Part shown: piece after piece, positions 10,684 to 21,567 of the stretch
How positions within the stretch are numbered: the stretch's first letter is position 1
How the letters are laid out: each line of letters begins with the position of its first letter
DNA from: Agelas oroides
Lineage: Eukaryota; Porifera; Demospongiae; Agelasida; Agelasidae
Direction of reading: 5' to 3'
DNA length: 64,000 nucleotides
NCBI GenBank assembly: GCA_949130485.1
Contig: OX422184.1
Location: forward strand, 5,498,655-5,562,654
The notes under the pieces: model-generated
What the model was told of the DNA's origin: nothing
What the model saw: the letters and a program-made list of their open reading frames with translations, nothing else
Database searches by the model: none
Program-made: the position numbers and the translations under genes

Positions 10684-11187
10684 CGTGGTGCAAGTATCCC
10701 TTTTGGCTTGACCTAGTGCATGTGACAGTGCATATAGAATATCACCACCACTGCGGTAGAGCATGGTACCCAACTTTTGAATTTTAAAGCATAACTCCAC
10801 ATGTGGTGTAAGTTGGGTGACAATTTCTGCTAGTAACCATCTTTTTGAAGGCACTAGTTCCTTTATTATGAAGTTGTTTAGTGAAGTCATCATAAACTTG
10901 GCTTAAAAGCACTGCATGATTATCAAGTAGTTGCTTCTCTACCTGTGTTATAACTTCTATGGCAACATTGGTTGCTGTGTCATTGCCGCTACAGGTATTC
11001 AGATGTGAAAGCAGCAACTGCAAGTGTTCATCTGTGCTCTGTTCTCTGTATTTGCAAATCAAACTTCTGTAGAAGTCATAGCATGACTTGCAAACAATAC
11101 AAACACTCCGTGCACAACTGCTGATGGTGGAACAACTATTTCTGATACTTCTACTTCATCAAAGCTGCGCTTCTTTCCACTGGCCAT
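10684..11187 (-). pseudogene. Broken cysteine-rich ORF, probably transposon-derived
   Basis: An ATG at 11,187 opens MASGKKRSFDEVEVSEIVVP. After a frame change the sequence continues with CIVCKSCYDFYRSLICKY, with CxxC spacing like a zinc-binding motif, then a helical segment containing STDEHLQLLLSHLNTCSG. A second frame change near 10,880 leads to LVPSKRWLLAEIVTQLTPHV and YALSHALGQAKRD. The three pieces read as one former protein of about 150 residues. I do not know the family. Position and decay argue for a mobile element gene, possibly the same unit as 9,837-9,904. Confidence 0.35.
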
Positions 11188-11619
11188 TGTTTAAACCACA
11201 CTTGAAACACACTCGCAATCCACACACCAAACCGATCGAAACTTTTTTTTCCACCTTGCTGTATATACACCACATGCACTTGCCTTGCCTTGCCTACCTC
11301 GGTTATGTAAGTGCAAAATCGTCAACCAACCAGATTGTGCAATGCACTTATGAATATTTAATAACATGATGCATCCGTTTTGAACAAATCCTTAGCCTTC
11401 CCCAATAGTCTTATGCTTTGGGCTAGCTTTTTGTTTGCTTCTGCCACTCTAGCTCGCTTTGACATGCTTACCCAGCACGATTTGCTGTCACACAGCTCCG
11501 AAATACAAGAGTGGATTCAAGCAAACAAGCCACAACCATGACCGGTCCTACTACAAACAAAGTCCAATGTCAAATGTTGCACTTTCACTACACACCGTAT
11601 TTCTCCCTTTCACGCCACT

Positions 11620-11639
11620 GCTTGCTCAGGCTCGCCCCA
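11620..11639 (-). repeat. Dispersed hairpin repeat, short copy
   Basis: The minus strand reads TGGGGCGAGCCTGAGCAAGC, the same core as at 7,691, but lacks the second half of the hairpin and the CTAG tail. Bases 11,195-11,600 show nothing else I can assign. Confidence 0.6.
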
Positions 11640-11878
11640 CATTGCAATGCATTCTGCTAGTTTTTTTCTGACGTATTCTATAGGGCGAAGCTTTAGGAGG
11701 AGTACTAAAAGGTGATGGAAGAAACTCGGGACCCACCTATGTATGTAGATGATGTGGAGGTTAGATAAACCCTTTATTGCCACTGCTGCTACCATTGTGT
11801 GTGCCATTGGTAGTAGTGGTGCCGCCGCTGCTGCCACAGTCAAGGGTTGTTTGCACAAGCCATGAATGAGTTTAGCCT

Positions 11879-11974
11879 TGTTCCCAGGCCTCCCCCATAG
11901 TTGTTCATCGGTTTGCGTTCAGTATAACACATGGAAACGGAAGAGTGGCAAAATAACTGGGAAGGCCTGGGAAC
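11879..11974. repeat. Small inverted repeat of the TTCCCAGGCCT family
   Basis: TGTTCCCAGGCCTCCC at 11,879-11,894 is matched in inverted orientation by GGGAAGGCCTGGGAACA at 11,959-11,975. Related ends occur at 23,715-23,736, 57,327-57,349 and in the complete hairpin at 60,383-60,470, so this is a decayed member of a MITE family. Confidence 0.55.
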
Positions 11975-12698
11975 ACTATCACATGAATGACGCAAGATGG
12001 ACATAGGTGGGAGGGGGCCCCATTGAAATAACATAATTGCGATTTTTCACACATATATATATATGGCGTATGTTGTTCCGTATGTTTTGGACGCTGTAAT
12101 TTAATGCAATGGCCGCGGGCCGCATGCAGACCATAAGTAAGATTTTCGTAAAACTTGGCAGCCAGCTATAAACTCCAGGTTGAGCTTGAAAGATGAAAGA
12201 TAGCCAGGAAGGACAGTCAGAGCGTGTACCTGTTGTACAAGGAATTGCAGTAGCAACATCAGAATAGGCAGCTGGAGCATGAGTACCTACCGTATGTCTA
12301 TGTATAGCATACAAGCGCTAACAGTTGTGTAGACAGACTGAACACAGAATGCGCATGGAGAGACCTGCTTCACAGCTGATGCATGGCAACCCCCATCTGC
12401 TGTTTCTCTAAGATGTCTCAAGTAAGGACTATGCATGATATGCCAGGCTGTGTTCAGACTTAGCCTACAGTTAGCCAGAGTAGCTGCTTAGGTATGAGAC
12501 AAATGGATCCATTGTGCTATCCCATTTAACAAAGGTACCTACCCCCATGAATGATTTTCCAGTGTCTGTCCCAGAGGGAGGGTATTGACTCACTAGGATA
12601 CCTCCTCCGCACTCTCTTGTAAAATTTAGTAAATTTTCCGTAACCTGTGTGTGCTGTGACCTGATACTTCACTGGTAAAGCTATAGCTATACAGTGCT

Positions 12699-12718
12699 GC
12701 TTGCTCACGCTCGCCCCA
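12699..12718 (-). repeat. Dispersed hairpin repeat, short copy with one change
   Basis: The minus strand reads TGGGGCGAGCGTGAGCAAGC, one base different from the family core. No gene is visible in 11,990-12,860. Confidence 0.5.
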
Positions 12719-12862
12719 CAATGTTCTACATTCACCTAGTTAATTAAAACTCATTGGGCACTGAGGGAGTGGTTCATATCCCCTTTATTCGACTTGAGTA
12801 TGAAGAGGTTGGCCTGCGGTCCGGGCATGTGACCACTGTGCTTGACTCAACGTCACCTCAGA

Positions 12863-13411
12863 TACCGTTATTAGGCGCACCTTGCTATTAGACGTATATT
12901 ATTTATTAGGCGCATGCTTCCTTCCTGGTACACAGCATCATTTACTAAGCGCATGTCCCTTAAATAGACTACACGATGGCGGCGAGAGATTGAGTGAAAC
13001 CTTGGTACCAAGAGCACGTGGTACACTTGATAGTCATCCTGAAGTCAAACAAAGAAGAGCTACACAGGTTTTTCCCGCTTCTGGCTAACAAAGTCACAAG
13101 CCACATCCTTCGCGGCTTACTACTCAGTGGACTACTAGGCCTAGTAAAATTTTTCCCGTCTGACGACGCATAGAACCCCACATATCTCCTTGAGTATACA
13201 ATGGCCGTGAGTCACTGTCTCTTTGAGGTGCTTCTGATTTTACGTCGATACTTGCCAGGTGAACACTGTGGCATCTAAAGAACTGCTGCACACTCGTGCC
13301 CGCCTGTAGGGCGTGGCTTTCATTGCATCCCTTATTTAGTGCATATCCTCTATTAGGCGCATATTTGCTTACCGCTTACACCTATAAGCTTATTAACCAG
13401 AGTCTACGGTA
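12863..13411. repeat. Possible TA-flanked element with repeated TATTAGGCGCAT blocks
   Basis: The stretch begins TACCGT and ends ACGGTA, each starting or ending at a TA dinucleotide, as in Tc1/mariner-type MITEs. The inverted termini are only five or six bases. Inside, variants of TTATTAGGCGCAT occur in the same orientation near 12,870, 12,904, 12,939 and 13,352. The block is clearly repetitive, but the element assignment is weak. Bases 13,420-13,730 show nothing I can assign. Confidence 0.3.
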
Positions 13412-13737
13412 TTGACTTGTGACTTAACCAAGGCTAACAAGAGTGCTTAGGGAAAGTTCCTCTGGTGGAGCCCCACCTACCAGCTCCACCTCTGCCCGGA
13501 CCGATCACATCCCGTTTGGGTAGAGAAGAAGATATTCAGTTCTAACCCTGGGTGGGAGGGAGGGTGATGGATGTAGAGGACAGTTTCACTGTGCTGACAC
13601 TAAACGTGAACTTGCTTGTATGTACACGCTGCTACCACTCAAGGCAGGCTAATAACCTGCCAACTGTACAGTGTATGCCCGCACCGGCCATCGTTAACCT
13701 GGTGTAACCAGAAGGGGTTAAACTCCATTTACCTAGC

Positions 13738-13934
13738 AGCGATTAGCCACTTAGATAAACTAGTCCAGCCTAGTTATGCACAATCTACACAAATCATGCC
13801 ACTGGCTATGTCCAAGGTTTGCTAAGCAACGCATGACTCTTGACCTTTCAGAGTGTTAATGCTGATTATGTAACAGTTGTCTTGGTTAATTAGAGGTGAT
13901 GTCAGATTACAGCCACATCAAGAGGGTTAAATGC
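13738..13934 (+). repeat. Dispersed repeat, copy 1 (copy 2 at 31,556-31,748)
   Basis: About 195 bp match 31,556-31,748 in the same orientation, sharing TAGATAAACTAGTCCAGCCT, the stretch around CACAAATCA, CACTGGCTA and a terminal AGGGTTAAA. Divergence is moderate with small indels, so both are old copies of one family. No ends or coding capacity were identified. Bases 13,935-14,450 contain no exon I could support. Confidence 0.65.
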
Positions 13935-14532
13935 GGAAACACTCGAAAGACCTCTTTGGCAGACTTGTAAGGTGCTCCTCCGCCCATGGGTGCTCTTTCA
14001 TGAGACTACAATACTACCACTTTGTTTATATTTGTAGGTGCAATGATCAATTCGCACTAAAACTTCTTGATATGAGAAGGAACTTTCTCCTTATGTGATA
14101 TCACATGCCTATATAAATGTATTGAGTTCATCATGTTGCTACGTACATGACTCTCAGACATTACCAGGGCATGTGATTCATGGTGTAGGTAAACTCAGTA
14201 CAGAAGTGTATAGCTATTCATGATACAAGTGTTAAGTAAACTGCTGTCTGACTCCTCACTTAACTTGCAGGTTGCTGGGAGTTCTTTGGGGTGCAGCTTG
14301 TACTGAGGTTAACTGCAGGAGAGGCCGGCCATCTATAGTGGCCTCCCTGCATAAAACCCCACTGATTACCTATGCTCTTTGTTCAGTCAGTATACACATT
14401 GCAGAGTGTGCCTGAATTTATTATGTGCCTGTTTTTAGGCTTAGAATATGATGTGCAAATTTTTTAAAATTGCTTTTGACATGTTGTGTTTCACTGATCG
14501 TATCAAGTTTGCATTTTCTTGTTTGTGTGTAG

Positions 14533-17500
14533 GGAACTTGCTTTCAGGCAAGCTACAATCGGATGAATCTGAATCTTACTCTGGAGGGAGTGAAGGTGAC
14601 ACATCAAGTGAACTGTCAGCTGGTGAGCTCTCTGAGGAATACCACCAGGATGATATTCACAAGGATGAAGCCACAGCTAAAAATTTTTTAACTAGTCTAC
14701 AGGAGGACATTGAGAAAGGAAGAGCCGCCAAGCAACAAATTGGTAAACGTGTTAGACAAGACAGCTATTTGATGTGCAGTTCACTTCCAAGGCATTATTA
14801 TATCAAGCCATATCCAGATTAACAAGCCCAGAAGTGTAGAGTAATTCTAGTTTGCTGAGTTGTGAGTTACATTCCCATGATTGGTGGACGTATTCAGTAA
14901 TCATTCTCTTCTGTCAATCATGCAGATTTGTGGGGTAGTCTATTGGAGAGTCGGATCAGATTACATCAAGTACTTGGCCATTGCAACAGGATGCCTCAGT
15001 TTAACTCACTCCCTGCCTTCAGGAGCTCTGGAACCCAGCAACTGGAACAAGCATTGGGCGATTGTAAGAATAGTAGATAATGCTGCTATACAATGGATGG
15101 TACTAATGTCCAGCTTGTTTTATTTCATTAGCATTTGGTGAAAACTCCTAACGATCTCTTCATTTTTTCCTGTGTATCATGAAGTCACTATCAACTTTTT
15201 GAATTGCTTTACAGGCCAGGCTGCCCTTAGGAACTTACTAGAGGATTTGTTGGAGCTTCAGCAACTTGTTCTGTTGAAGAACAAAGAGACAAGTCCAGTC
15301 TTAGATGAAACTGCATCAGACTGGGTAGGTTAATTTGCAGTTTGTTACAGCTTGACTTAACTAGTGGTGTATATCTAGGTGAAATTACAGAGTTGAGAAA
15401 TGGTGCTTGCTATAGGTATGTTCACATCCCTTGAAAGCTCATCACTAATTACATTTGAGTGGGTGGTAAAGTGCAGCAAGTCTGAGGTTATTACTAGCTT
15501 ATTTATTAGCATATACAGATTCTGTGAAGAGAGATATGATTATACAGTTCTTGTACCCTGAGTGTCATTGAGTTAGCTTTTTACTATAAGTACTACTTCA
15601 CTGGCATGATTTGAGTCATTGTTGTATCTTGCAATGACTGAATACTCTCTTGGATGGACAGGTAGGAGTAAATGGAAACCGGAGCTATGAATCCTACATT
15701 GCCACAGTTCACAACCAACTCAAGCCTTACCGTGACAGCACCATTACCAAGTGGAGCAACAAGACTCGACTAGCTAGTGGGAAAGTTACTAGTAAGGTGA
15801 GAATGTGGTTGATACTTACCAGAACTACAAACTTACTGAGTACAGCAAATTGTTGTATAGTATAGTGTGTACGTGAGCTGTTCCTACTCTGTAGTGTTGC
15901 ATGATATGTAGGTTTATTTAAAAACCATGTACTCAGTTACCCTTTCTGTTTCTTGCAGGCTTTCATCCAAGTTGATCATTCTGTGCTAGCCCAAATCGAA
16001 CATGTAAGTAATACTAAATCCCTCCCTGGGGGTTCTGTTTTACCAAGGATTTATTACTGTAATAAACCCTTGGTTTTACATATTGGTGTTGGGTGTAGTT
16101 GGGCAACATTGTGCACGAATATCCTCCTAGGAGTGATGTATAACCTATCACCTAGGCATCACCACTGCATACAGTATGGGGTTAGTTTGTGTGATTGCAT
16201 GATGATAGCACATAATTGAATAGCAATATCAGGAGCAGGTAGTGATATATTGGGGCCTGGAGGGAAAGGTTCTTGGTTCTATCTGCAGTTTCCATCATCT
16301 TGTACAAAGCACACATCTAACTTTATTAATGGGAGAAGGTTATTTTTCGAAGAGCAAAGTATGTGAAGCCACACATTGGTTGACTTTCATGTATGAATTG
16401 TAGATATTGCAAGCTGATATTTTTGGTAGGTGTTAAAGGATCGGCCTCGTTTGATAAAGAGGACACAACTGAGGAGGTCTGTGTATCACATCCTTGGGAA
16501 GGAGACAGAGGGGAGCTCAATTGAGGAAGGTGACCAGTCTACCCACGACATGCACCTAAAAGATTATGACAAAGAGATTTATGATGATGATGATTTCTAT
16601 CATCAGGTAAGAGTAGTTAATGAACAAAATGTTTGTTATTCAACACTCATTTGATGGGTACCTGTGTAAAAATTATATATGTGTAATGTGTGCAGGCTTA
16701 TGGCAGTGTTATAGATTACTGACAGTTATTAAGCAACTTTTAGGTTACTGCTTTAGAGCAACTTGCTTCAGCTGTCAAATAAGGGAGACTGGCAATCATT
16801 GGGAATCAAATCCAGGGCCACTTTTAGCTTATGACACTAAGCTACAACCACTGGCCCTCACATGTCTCCGTACACAATTAACTGATGATAATGAATGCTT
16901 CGGTCTCGCACAAGTCAGTATAACAGGAAACACCTCTTCATCAGGAGAGGAACCAACGCTGAGTGGTTTCTCTCATCTTGGAGCATCTTGCCTCAGCTGT
17001 AAATAAAGATGTTATGTCGTAACTTGCAAACTATATACCAATATACTTGTTATCCATTGTGTTGACTGTGATGATAAGAATACAGTTTTATTTTACTACC
17101 TTAAGCCTCAATTGTATTTTTGCTTACATCACCACTGCAGGATACAGTAGGAAAGTTAATTACAAGGAGTTTGGGTCATGGATCTGGCTGAAAGTGCCCG
17201 AGTTCAATAGTGTTAAATCCAGGCATAAGTTGACATACAGGATGTTAAAGATACCCATAGACTTCAAGAAATATTTGGGGCGAGCCTGAGCGAGCCCCAC
17301 ACTAGCATGACTGCATTGCGCGTGCGTGTGTGTATCTATGCTTGCTTGCTTGCTTGGACCAACCACTTACTGTAAATTTCAATTGAGCGCATTCAAACAT
17401 TTCATGAAAATCAATATCGTGAAGCATGTGATGCCAGTGGAGGCGGCTCGAATGATGACAGAAGTTGAAGCACACGTGGCAACTTAATTCTGGTTTGTGC

Positions 17501-18340
17501 TTCTACCAACCACCAATGGCAGGCCGCTCACAGGCAGTAAAAAACTTAATATGGACGGTGGTTGAAATTGCTTCAGGTATAAGGGCCATGCATAAACGGC
17601 ACTCATAAATGCCAGAAATTTAGCTCAACTTACTAGAACGATATTTGCATAAAGCAGACATAATTGTCACTGTCAGAATCAAGCTCAACTTCACCTATTG
17701 CTCAATATGATACATGCACTTTAGCTGCTTCGAGAGCTGATTGAGAGGAAGATGAACTTTACAGAGACAACCGACCCCATAACAATGGGAAGGCAATGGC
17801 TGGAATTGCAAAAACTGAGGACAAAAGTGAAGAGAACAGTGGACACTAAGGCCAGCAAAGGAAGAAAGATACGGTATGTCAGTGGGCATATATAACTGAA
17901 AAATACTACATGCTGTGTATCACAGTTTGGAACCTAGACGTATTATGAGAAGCTTGTTACACCGTTGGTTAAATGAACAATTTTGACTGCAATCACTGTG
18001 TTATGTTCAATGAAAAGTACCCCCCAGCAGTTCATTGTGACTGCCGGTAATAGTTGTACAATGGCCTTCTATCTAGGGTGAAGGGTATGACTCAGTACAT
18101 CCACAGAAGCCCGTGGTATAGCTGACTTGTATCATATCATAGTTTTGACAACAGAGTTGCCATGGAAGCCTTATGTACCCTAGGGTATACATAGATGTAC
18201 CCTGTTGGGGGCTCCTTTTATACATTTGATACAAACCATCTCCTGTCTTATTGTTTTTCTTCAGGTATGACATTCATCCTAAGTTGGTTGGGTTCATGGC
18301 TCCTATTCCAAGAGGCACATTTTCTGATACTTCAAGGTAA
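14533..18340 (+). CDS. AATF: AATF/Che-1 (apoptosis-antagonizing transcription factor), 5' exon(s) not found
   Basis: Exons joining in frame are 14,533-14,742, 14,926-15,063, 15,215-15,324, 15,662-15,796, 15,959-16,003, 16,430-16,606, 17,725-17,873 and 18,265-18,340. They encode an acidic N-terminal part, the AATF-Che1 domain ([10 protein letters not shown] joined to [18 protein letters not shown]), the conserved [15 protein letters not shown] and [16 protein letters not shown] blocks, the acidic [10 protein letters not shown], and the TRAUB domain ([38 protein letters not shown]). AATF is nucleolar. It works in early small-subunit ribosome assembly and is a transcription cofactor for RNA polymerase II in p53 and RB pathways. 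The first coding exon, expected to end in phase 1, is not recognisable upstream. The end is uncertain: TCAAGG is followed directly by TAA, but the G/GTAAAA there could also be a donor, and the usual ELYRSLFG-like tail is absent. Confidence 0.92.
16790..16846 (-). repeat. tRNA-like SINE fragment in an AATF intron
   Basis: On the minus strand TGTAGCTTAGTGTCATAAGC resembles a tRNA A box and GGATTTGATTCCC resembles a B box at slightly shortened spacing. It lies in the 16,607-17,724 intron. No complete cloverleaf forms, so I read it as a SINE remnant, not a tRNA gene. Confidence 0.4.
17277..17340 (+). repeat. Dispersed hairpin repeat with CTAG and GT-rich tail
   Basis: This is the best plus-strand copy of the family described at 7,620-7,712. 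GGGGCGAGCCTGAGCGAGC plus CCC forms the hairpin, followed by ACACTAG, TGACTGCATTGCG, a GTGTGTGTATCTATG stretch and then repeated CTTG. It lies in the last large AATF intron. Confidence 0.6.
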
Positions 18341-18475
18341 AATAGACTCATACTGTTCACATACTTAATCTGAAATTTTTTTGCTTGTAGTCTAGTGGTT
18401 GAATACGAACATGTAGGATGTAGAGCGACATCCTCCAATCACTGGGCTGAACTAGACTGGTAGACTGACATTTTT

Positions 18476-19276
18476 AACCCTCGGCGCGCATGCGCAGCGA
18501 GGGTTACGGTAGTTGTCCTGTGTGTCTGTCTGTCTGTCCGTTTCCTCTATTCTGCCTTCTCGCGCTTTTAGGCGTTCAACGAGAGGTATCAGCGGCTACA
18601 GCGTGGAAAATGCAGTAAAACTAAAAAGCCGTTTTCTCTAAAACTGTTTAGTTCAAAAGTTAGAAGCGTTAACTTATAACTTACGGCAACTAAGTCAGCC
18701 ATTTTCTTCACGTGCAATGTTTCCATATACCTCTCCGTAACACGTACGTAGCGGTAATGTGTGATCACGTGACTTGGAGCACGCGGTATAGTGTTTTCCG
18801 TCGAACGTTTGTGACTGTCTTTTACGAGAGGTTCAGCGAGGTATGCCCACAGTGTAATACCGTAGTGCATGCAATGGAGTGCAATAGGTCTATGCGTCTG
18901 AGAAAGGTATGTGCACAGTGTAATACCGTAGTGCACGTGAAGAGGTCAGTTTGTGACTGGCCATGCCTTCGCATCGAAGAAAAGGAAAGCACGGTGTACT
19001 GCTGTTGGGGAGCCTGAGAACGCAATGAAACATAGAAAAGCCTTACTGTCTGAGGAAGAGTTATTAGTGGGGAAAGAGAGAGACAAAGTCCGCAAAGTGA
19101 GTAAGAGAGCTTCTGAAACACGTGAGCAGACTTTGCACAGGTAAGAACAAAAACCGAACACATCTGGCAAGCACGACAGCTTCTATAGTTCACGAGACAG
19201 TGATCGATTCTAGTCAACACACAAGTACAATCACATGCACTGCTGCGCCGAGGGTTTGGCACTTCAGTGCCTTTCA
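18476..19276 (+). mobile_element. Helentron-like non-autonomous element, copy A
   Basis: The 801-bp element starts AACCCTCGGCGC and has the inverted partner GCGCCGAGGGTT not at its end but 20 bp inside it (19,245-19,256). That partner is followed by a perfect hairpin GGCACTTCAGTGCC and a TTTCA terminus. Asymmetric terminal inverted repeats, a 3' hairpin and insertion between Ts are the hallmarks of Helentrons and their non-autonomous HINE derivatives. The first 30 bp are also nearly palindromic around GCGCATGCGC. Inside, ACAGTGTAATACCGTAGTGCA-like repeats occur near 18,848 and 18,914, and a short STPR-like frame is present. The flanks are T-rich, so the target duplication is ambiguous here. 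Confidence 0.7.
18953..19144 (+). pseudogene. STPR-like coding remnant inside element A
   Basis: An open frame without its own ATG at the start reads FASKKRKARCTAVGEPENAM and then KVRKVSKRASETREQTLHR before a stop. The (R/K)ASETxEQTLHR pattern is the start of the basic STPR repeats found at the N-terminus of invertebrate Helitron proteins. The element probably kept the first exon of an autonomous parent and lost the rest. Confidence 0.4.
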
Positions 19277-19447
19277 TTTTTTTTGCACTAAAACAAATCA
19301 TTTTTTATGCCCCTTTAATCTTGTACTGACCAAAGACACGAATACATGTTGTAAGTTAATTCACCACTAAACGACCTATGCATGAGTGCCTAGGTGGGTT
19401 TTGCAAGTTTTCTCCTGAGGTAGTTGGTTATCAGGGAATTCATATAT

Positions 19448-19710
19448 ATGTGGCAGTCCCAGATAGAATTCGAATATTATTCTGTTGCGTATTTCGAGCG
19501 CATCACCAAATTTGATGCGCTGTAGTGCTAAGCTTCCGCTAGGGGCGGGGCTCATACATGCTGCGTAGAAGTATCAGATATTCATGCATTTACATAGCAC
19601 GTATGAGCCCCACCCTTAGCGGAAGTTCAGCGCTATAGCACGTCAAAGTCAGTGATGCACTCGAAATACGCAACGGAATAATATTTGATTTCTATCCGGG
19701 ACTGCCACAT
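19448..19710. mobile_element. Foldback (inverted-repeat) MITE of about 263 bp
   Basis: The left half starts ATGTGGCAGTCCC and continues through TTGCGTATTTCGAG and GGGGCTCATAC. The right half is its inverted copy, ending GGGACTGCCACAT. Arms of about 110 bp differ by roughly 15 percent and almost meet at the centre, so the transcript would form one long hairpin. No clear target-site duplication was found. Bases 19,711-20,855 show nothing else I can assign. Confidence 0.75.
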
Positions 19711-20855
19711 GTTATTAATTACACCAAACGCTTATATTGGTATTGCGAACAGACTACGTACAAGTCGGAAGTTGAATGTTGTGCGATGCATGACGCTATC
19801 GCAATCAACAAAGCCATGTTTATCACTACTGATCTCAAGAAGTAGACAAAGTATGAAGATTAAACTGCATCGAGCTAAAGGAAAGCTCTAACTTTGCTGC
19901 CGATTTCTATGTAGCTGACAACAATTGCCCTGCCAAATATTCTAAGTACCCAAACAGATCGGAAGTTGCAACCTTCAGTATAACAACTTCTGGTTTATTT
20001 CACAGCTTCTGTTACATGAATAAGCTTCAAAACTAGAGCAAAGCCTAAGGTACTACGTTGCTTTGTATCAGAAGTCTGTAACTGTTTCTCAACTGGAGAA
20101 ATATGCTCTTGACTATTTTGTTAATGATTATTATGCTTTACATTGTAATCACGTGTTATGGTTATGTTATGGTCAGTAAAGTGTTAAGGAGACTTACTTG
20201 CCTGTAGGGTTGTGGGGGCAGCTTCTCTGTGCGCACAAACTCAGTGTGTAAAAAGATGATGCAATGTTACTACAACGTCTTCATGTTATAGTGCTATCCA
20301 ACCATTTCTTGACTTTGTGCAAAATTTGCCCTATTAAAACTGTCCAAGCGCAGTGATGTCACTGACTGCAATGCGTGATTGTAGTGTTGAACATAAGGTA
20401 ACCATTAATAAGGTGATGCCATGTGGTTCGTGTTTCATTTTTGCATCTCCAGTTGTAAAACAGTTACAGACTTCTTGTAAACAGCAACGGTTTGCTCAGC
20501 TTTGCTGTAATTTTGAAGCTTACCACCATAGCAGAAGCTGTGAAATAGACTGAAGTTTTCATACCGGAAGTTGCTTTTTACAATCTGTTTGGTACTTATA
20601 ACTTGGTACACCAATACTTCTTGTCTCTGAAGTGAGGTTAGAGCTTTTTTTGCTCTATGTAGCTTTCTACTGAATCTTTGTAGCTTGTCTACTTGAGATC
20701 GGTTGCAGTAAACATGGCCATATTGATTGCACTGACAAGGATTCTGTCTCAAAGAGAGTACAACAAGCTGCTACAGTCCCTTGTGACCAGCACTGACAAG
20801 TTACACATCCTCAATCTATGTAGCTAAGCTAACCACTTTATATACTAAAACACTT

Positions 20856-21567
20856 GGGGGTTCGTGTAAAAGCCGGACTGCCGGATCACCCAGATCATCA
20901 AATATGCGAGCAAAGTTTTTTTGCACATGCACAGTAAACGTACATCACATTGGCTCTCATTCAGGCAGAAATCTACTTTTCTCAGGCTAGCAGTCTCCAG
21001 GTTTATTTGTATAGTGTGACTCTTTTGAGGTAGTTGCACGAAAAAATGCATTAATGAAAGCTCCGCTGCCTCAAGGTGCACAAGACGGTGCTGCTTGTGC
21101 ACGAGGTAAGCCAGCTAGTTACCTACCCGGTAGTTTCTCGCTGTACTGTGTACTACCGCTGTTTGTTACACGCACTCTTTGGTTGCAGCAAGTCAGCGTT
21201 CACGTAGAACACCTACTGTGAGCTTATAGCATGCTTGGTACCTCTGTGTTTGTACATAACTATCATGGCTTACCTCTGGCAAGGGGCTGAGCTACACCTG
21301 TGAAGATTTGTTTATACGCCTTAGGAAGGTCAAACCACACAATCAAGACTGAATACTTTCAGCATAATGGGGTTCAGGCCTACAACGTCATAGAGCCAGT
21401 GCTCGCTCTCGTACAGCAAAAGATGGGCAGGACCTTGGTAACGAGGCTTATGCCATACTTACATGCAAATTGCAAATGCTTCATAATGGTCTGTTTGATT
21501 TTTGCACACATTTTTGGTGATCCGAGTGATCCGAGTGATCCAGCAGTCCAGCTTTTACACGAACCCA
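20856..21567. mobile_element. 712-bp element with about 45-bp terminal inverted repeats
   Basis: The left end GGGGGTTCGTGTAAAAGC is matched at the right by GCTTTTACACGAACCCA. The similarity continues through CGGACTGC and GGATCAC. The sequence ACACTT lies immediately outside both ends (20,850-20,855 and 21,568-21,573) and could be a 6-bp target duplication. The right terminus has an internal TGATCCGAG triplication. No transposase frame is present. Bases 21,574-22,740 contain no supportable feature apart from a weak hairpin-repeat match at 22,698-22,717. Confidence 0.6.

Noticed and set aside
18390..18468. Alternative last AATF exon after TTGCTTGTAG
   Set aside because: It keeps frame to a TAG but the peptide bears no resemblance to AATF tails, and the start looks like a tRNA-like A box (GTAGTCTAGTGGTTGAA).
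18822..19301. 159-codon minus-strand ORF
   Set aside because: It spans the terminal hairpin of element A and is antisense to the better STPR-like frame.
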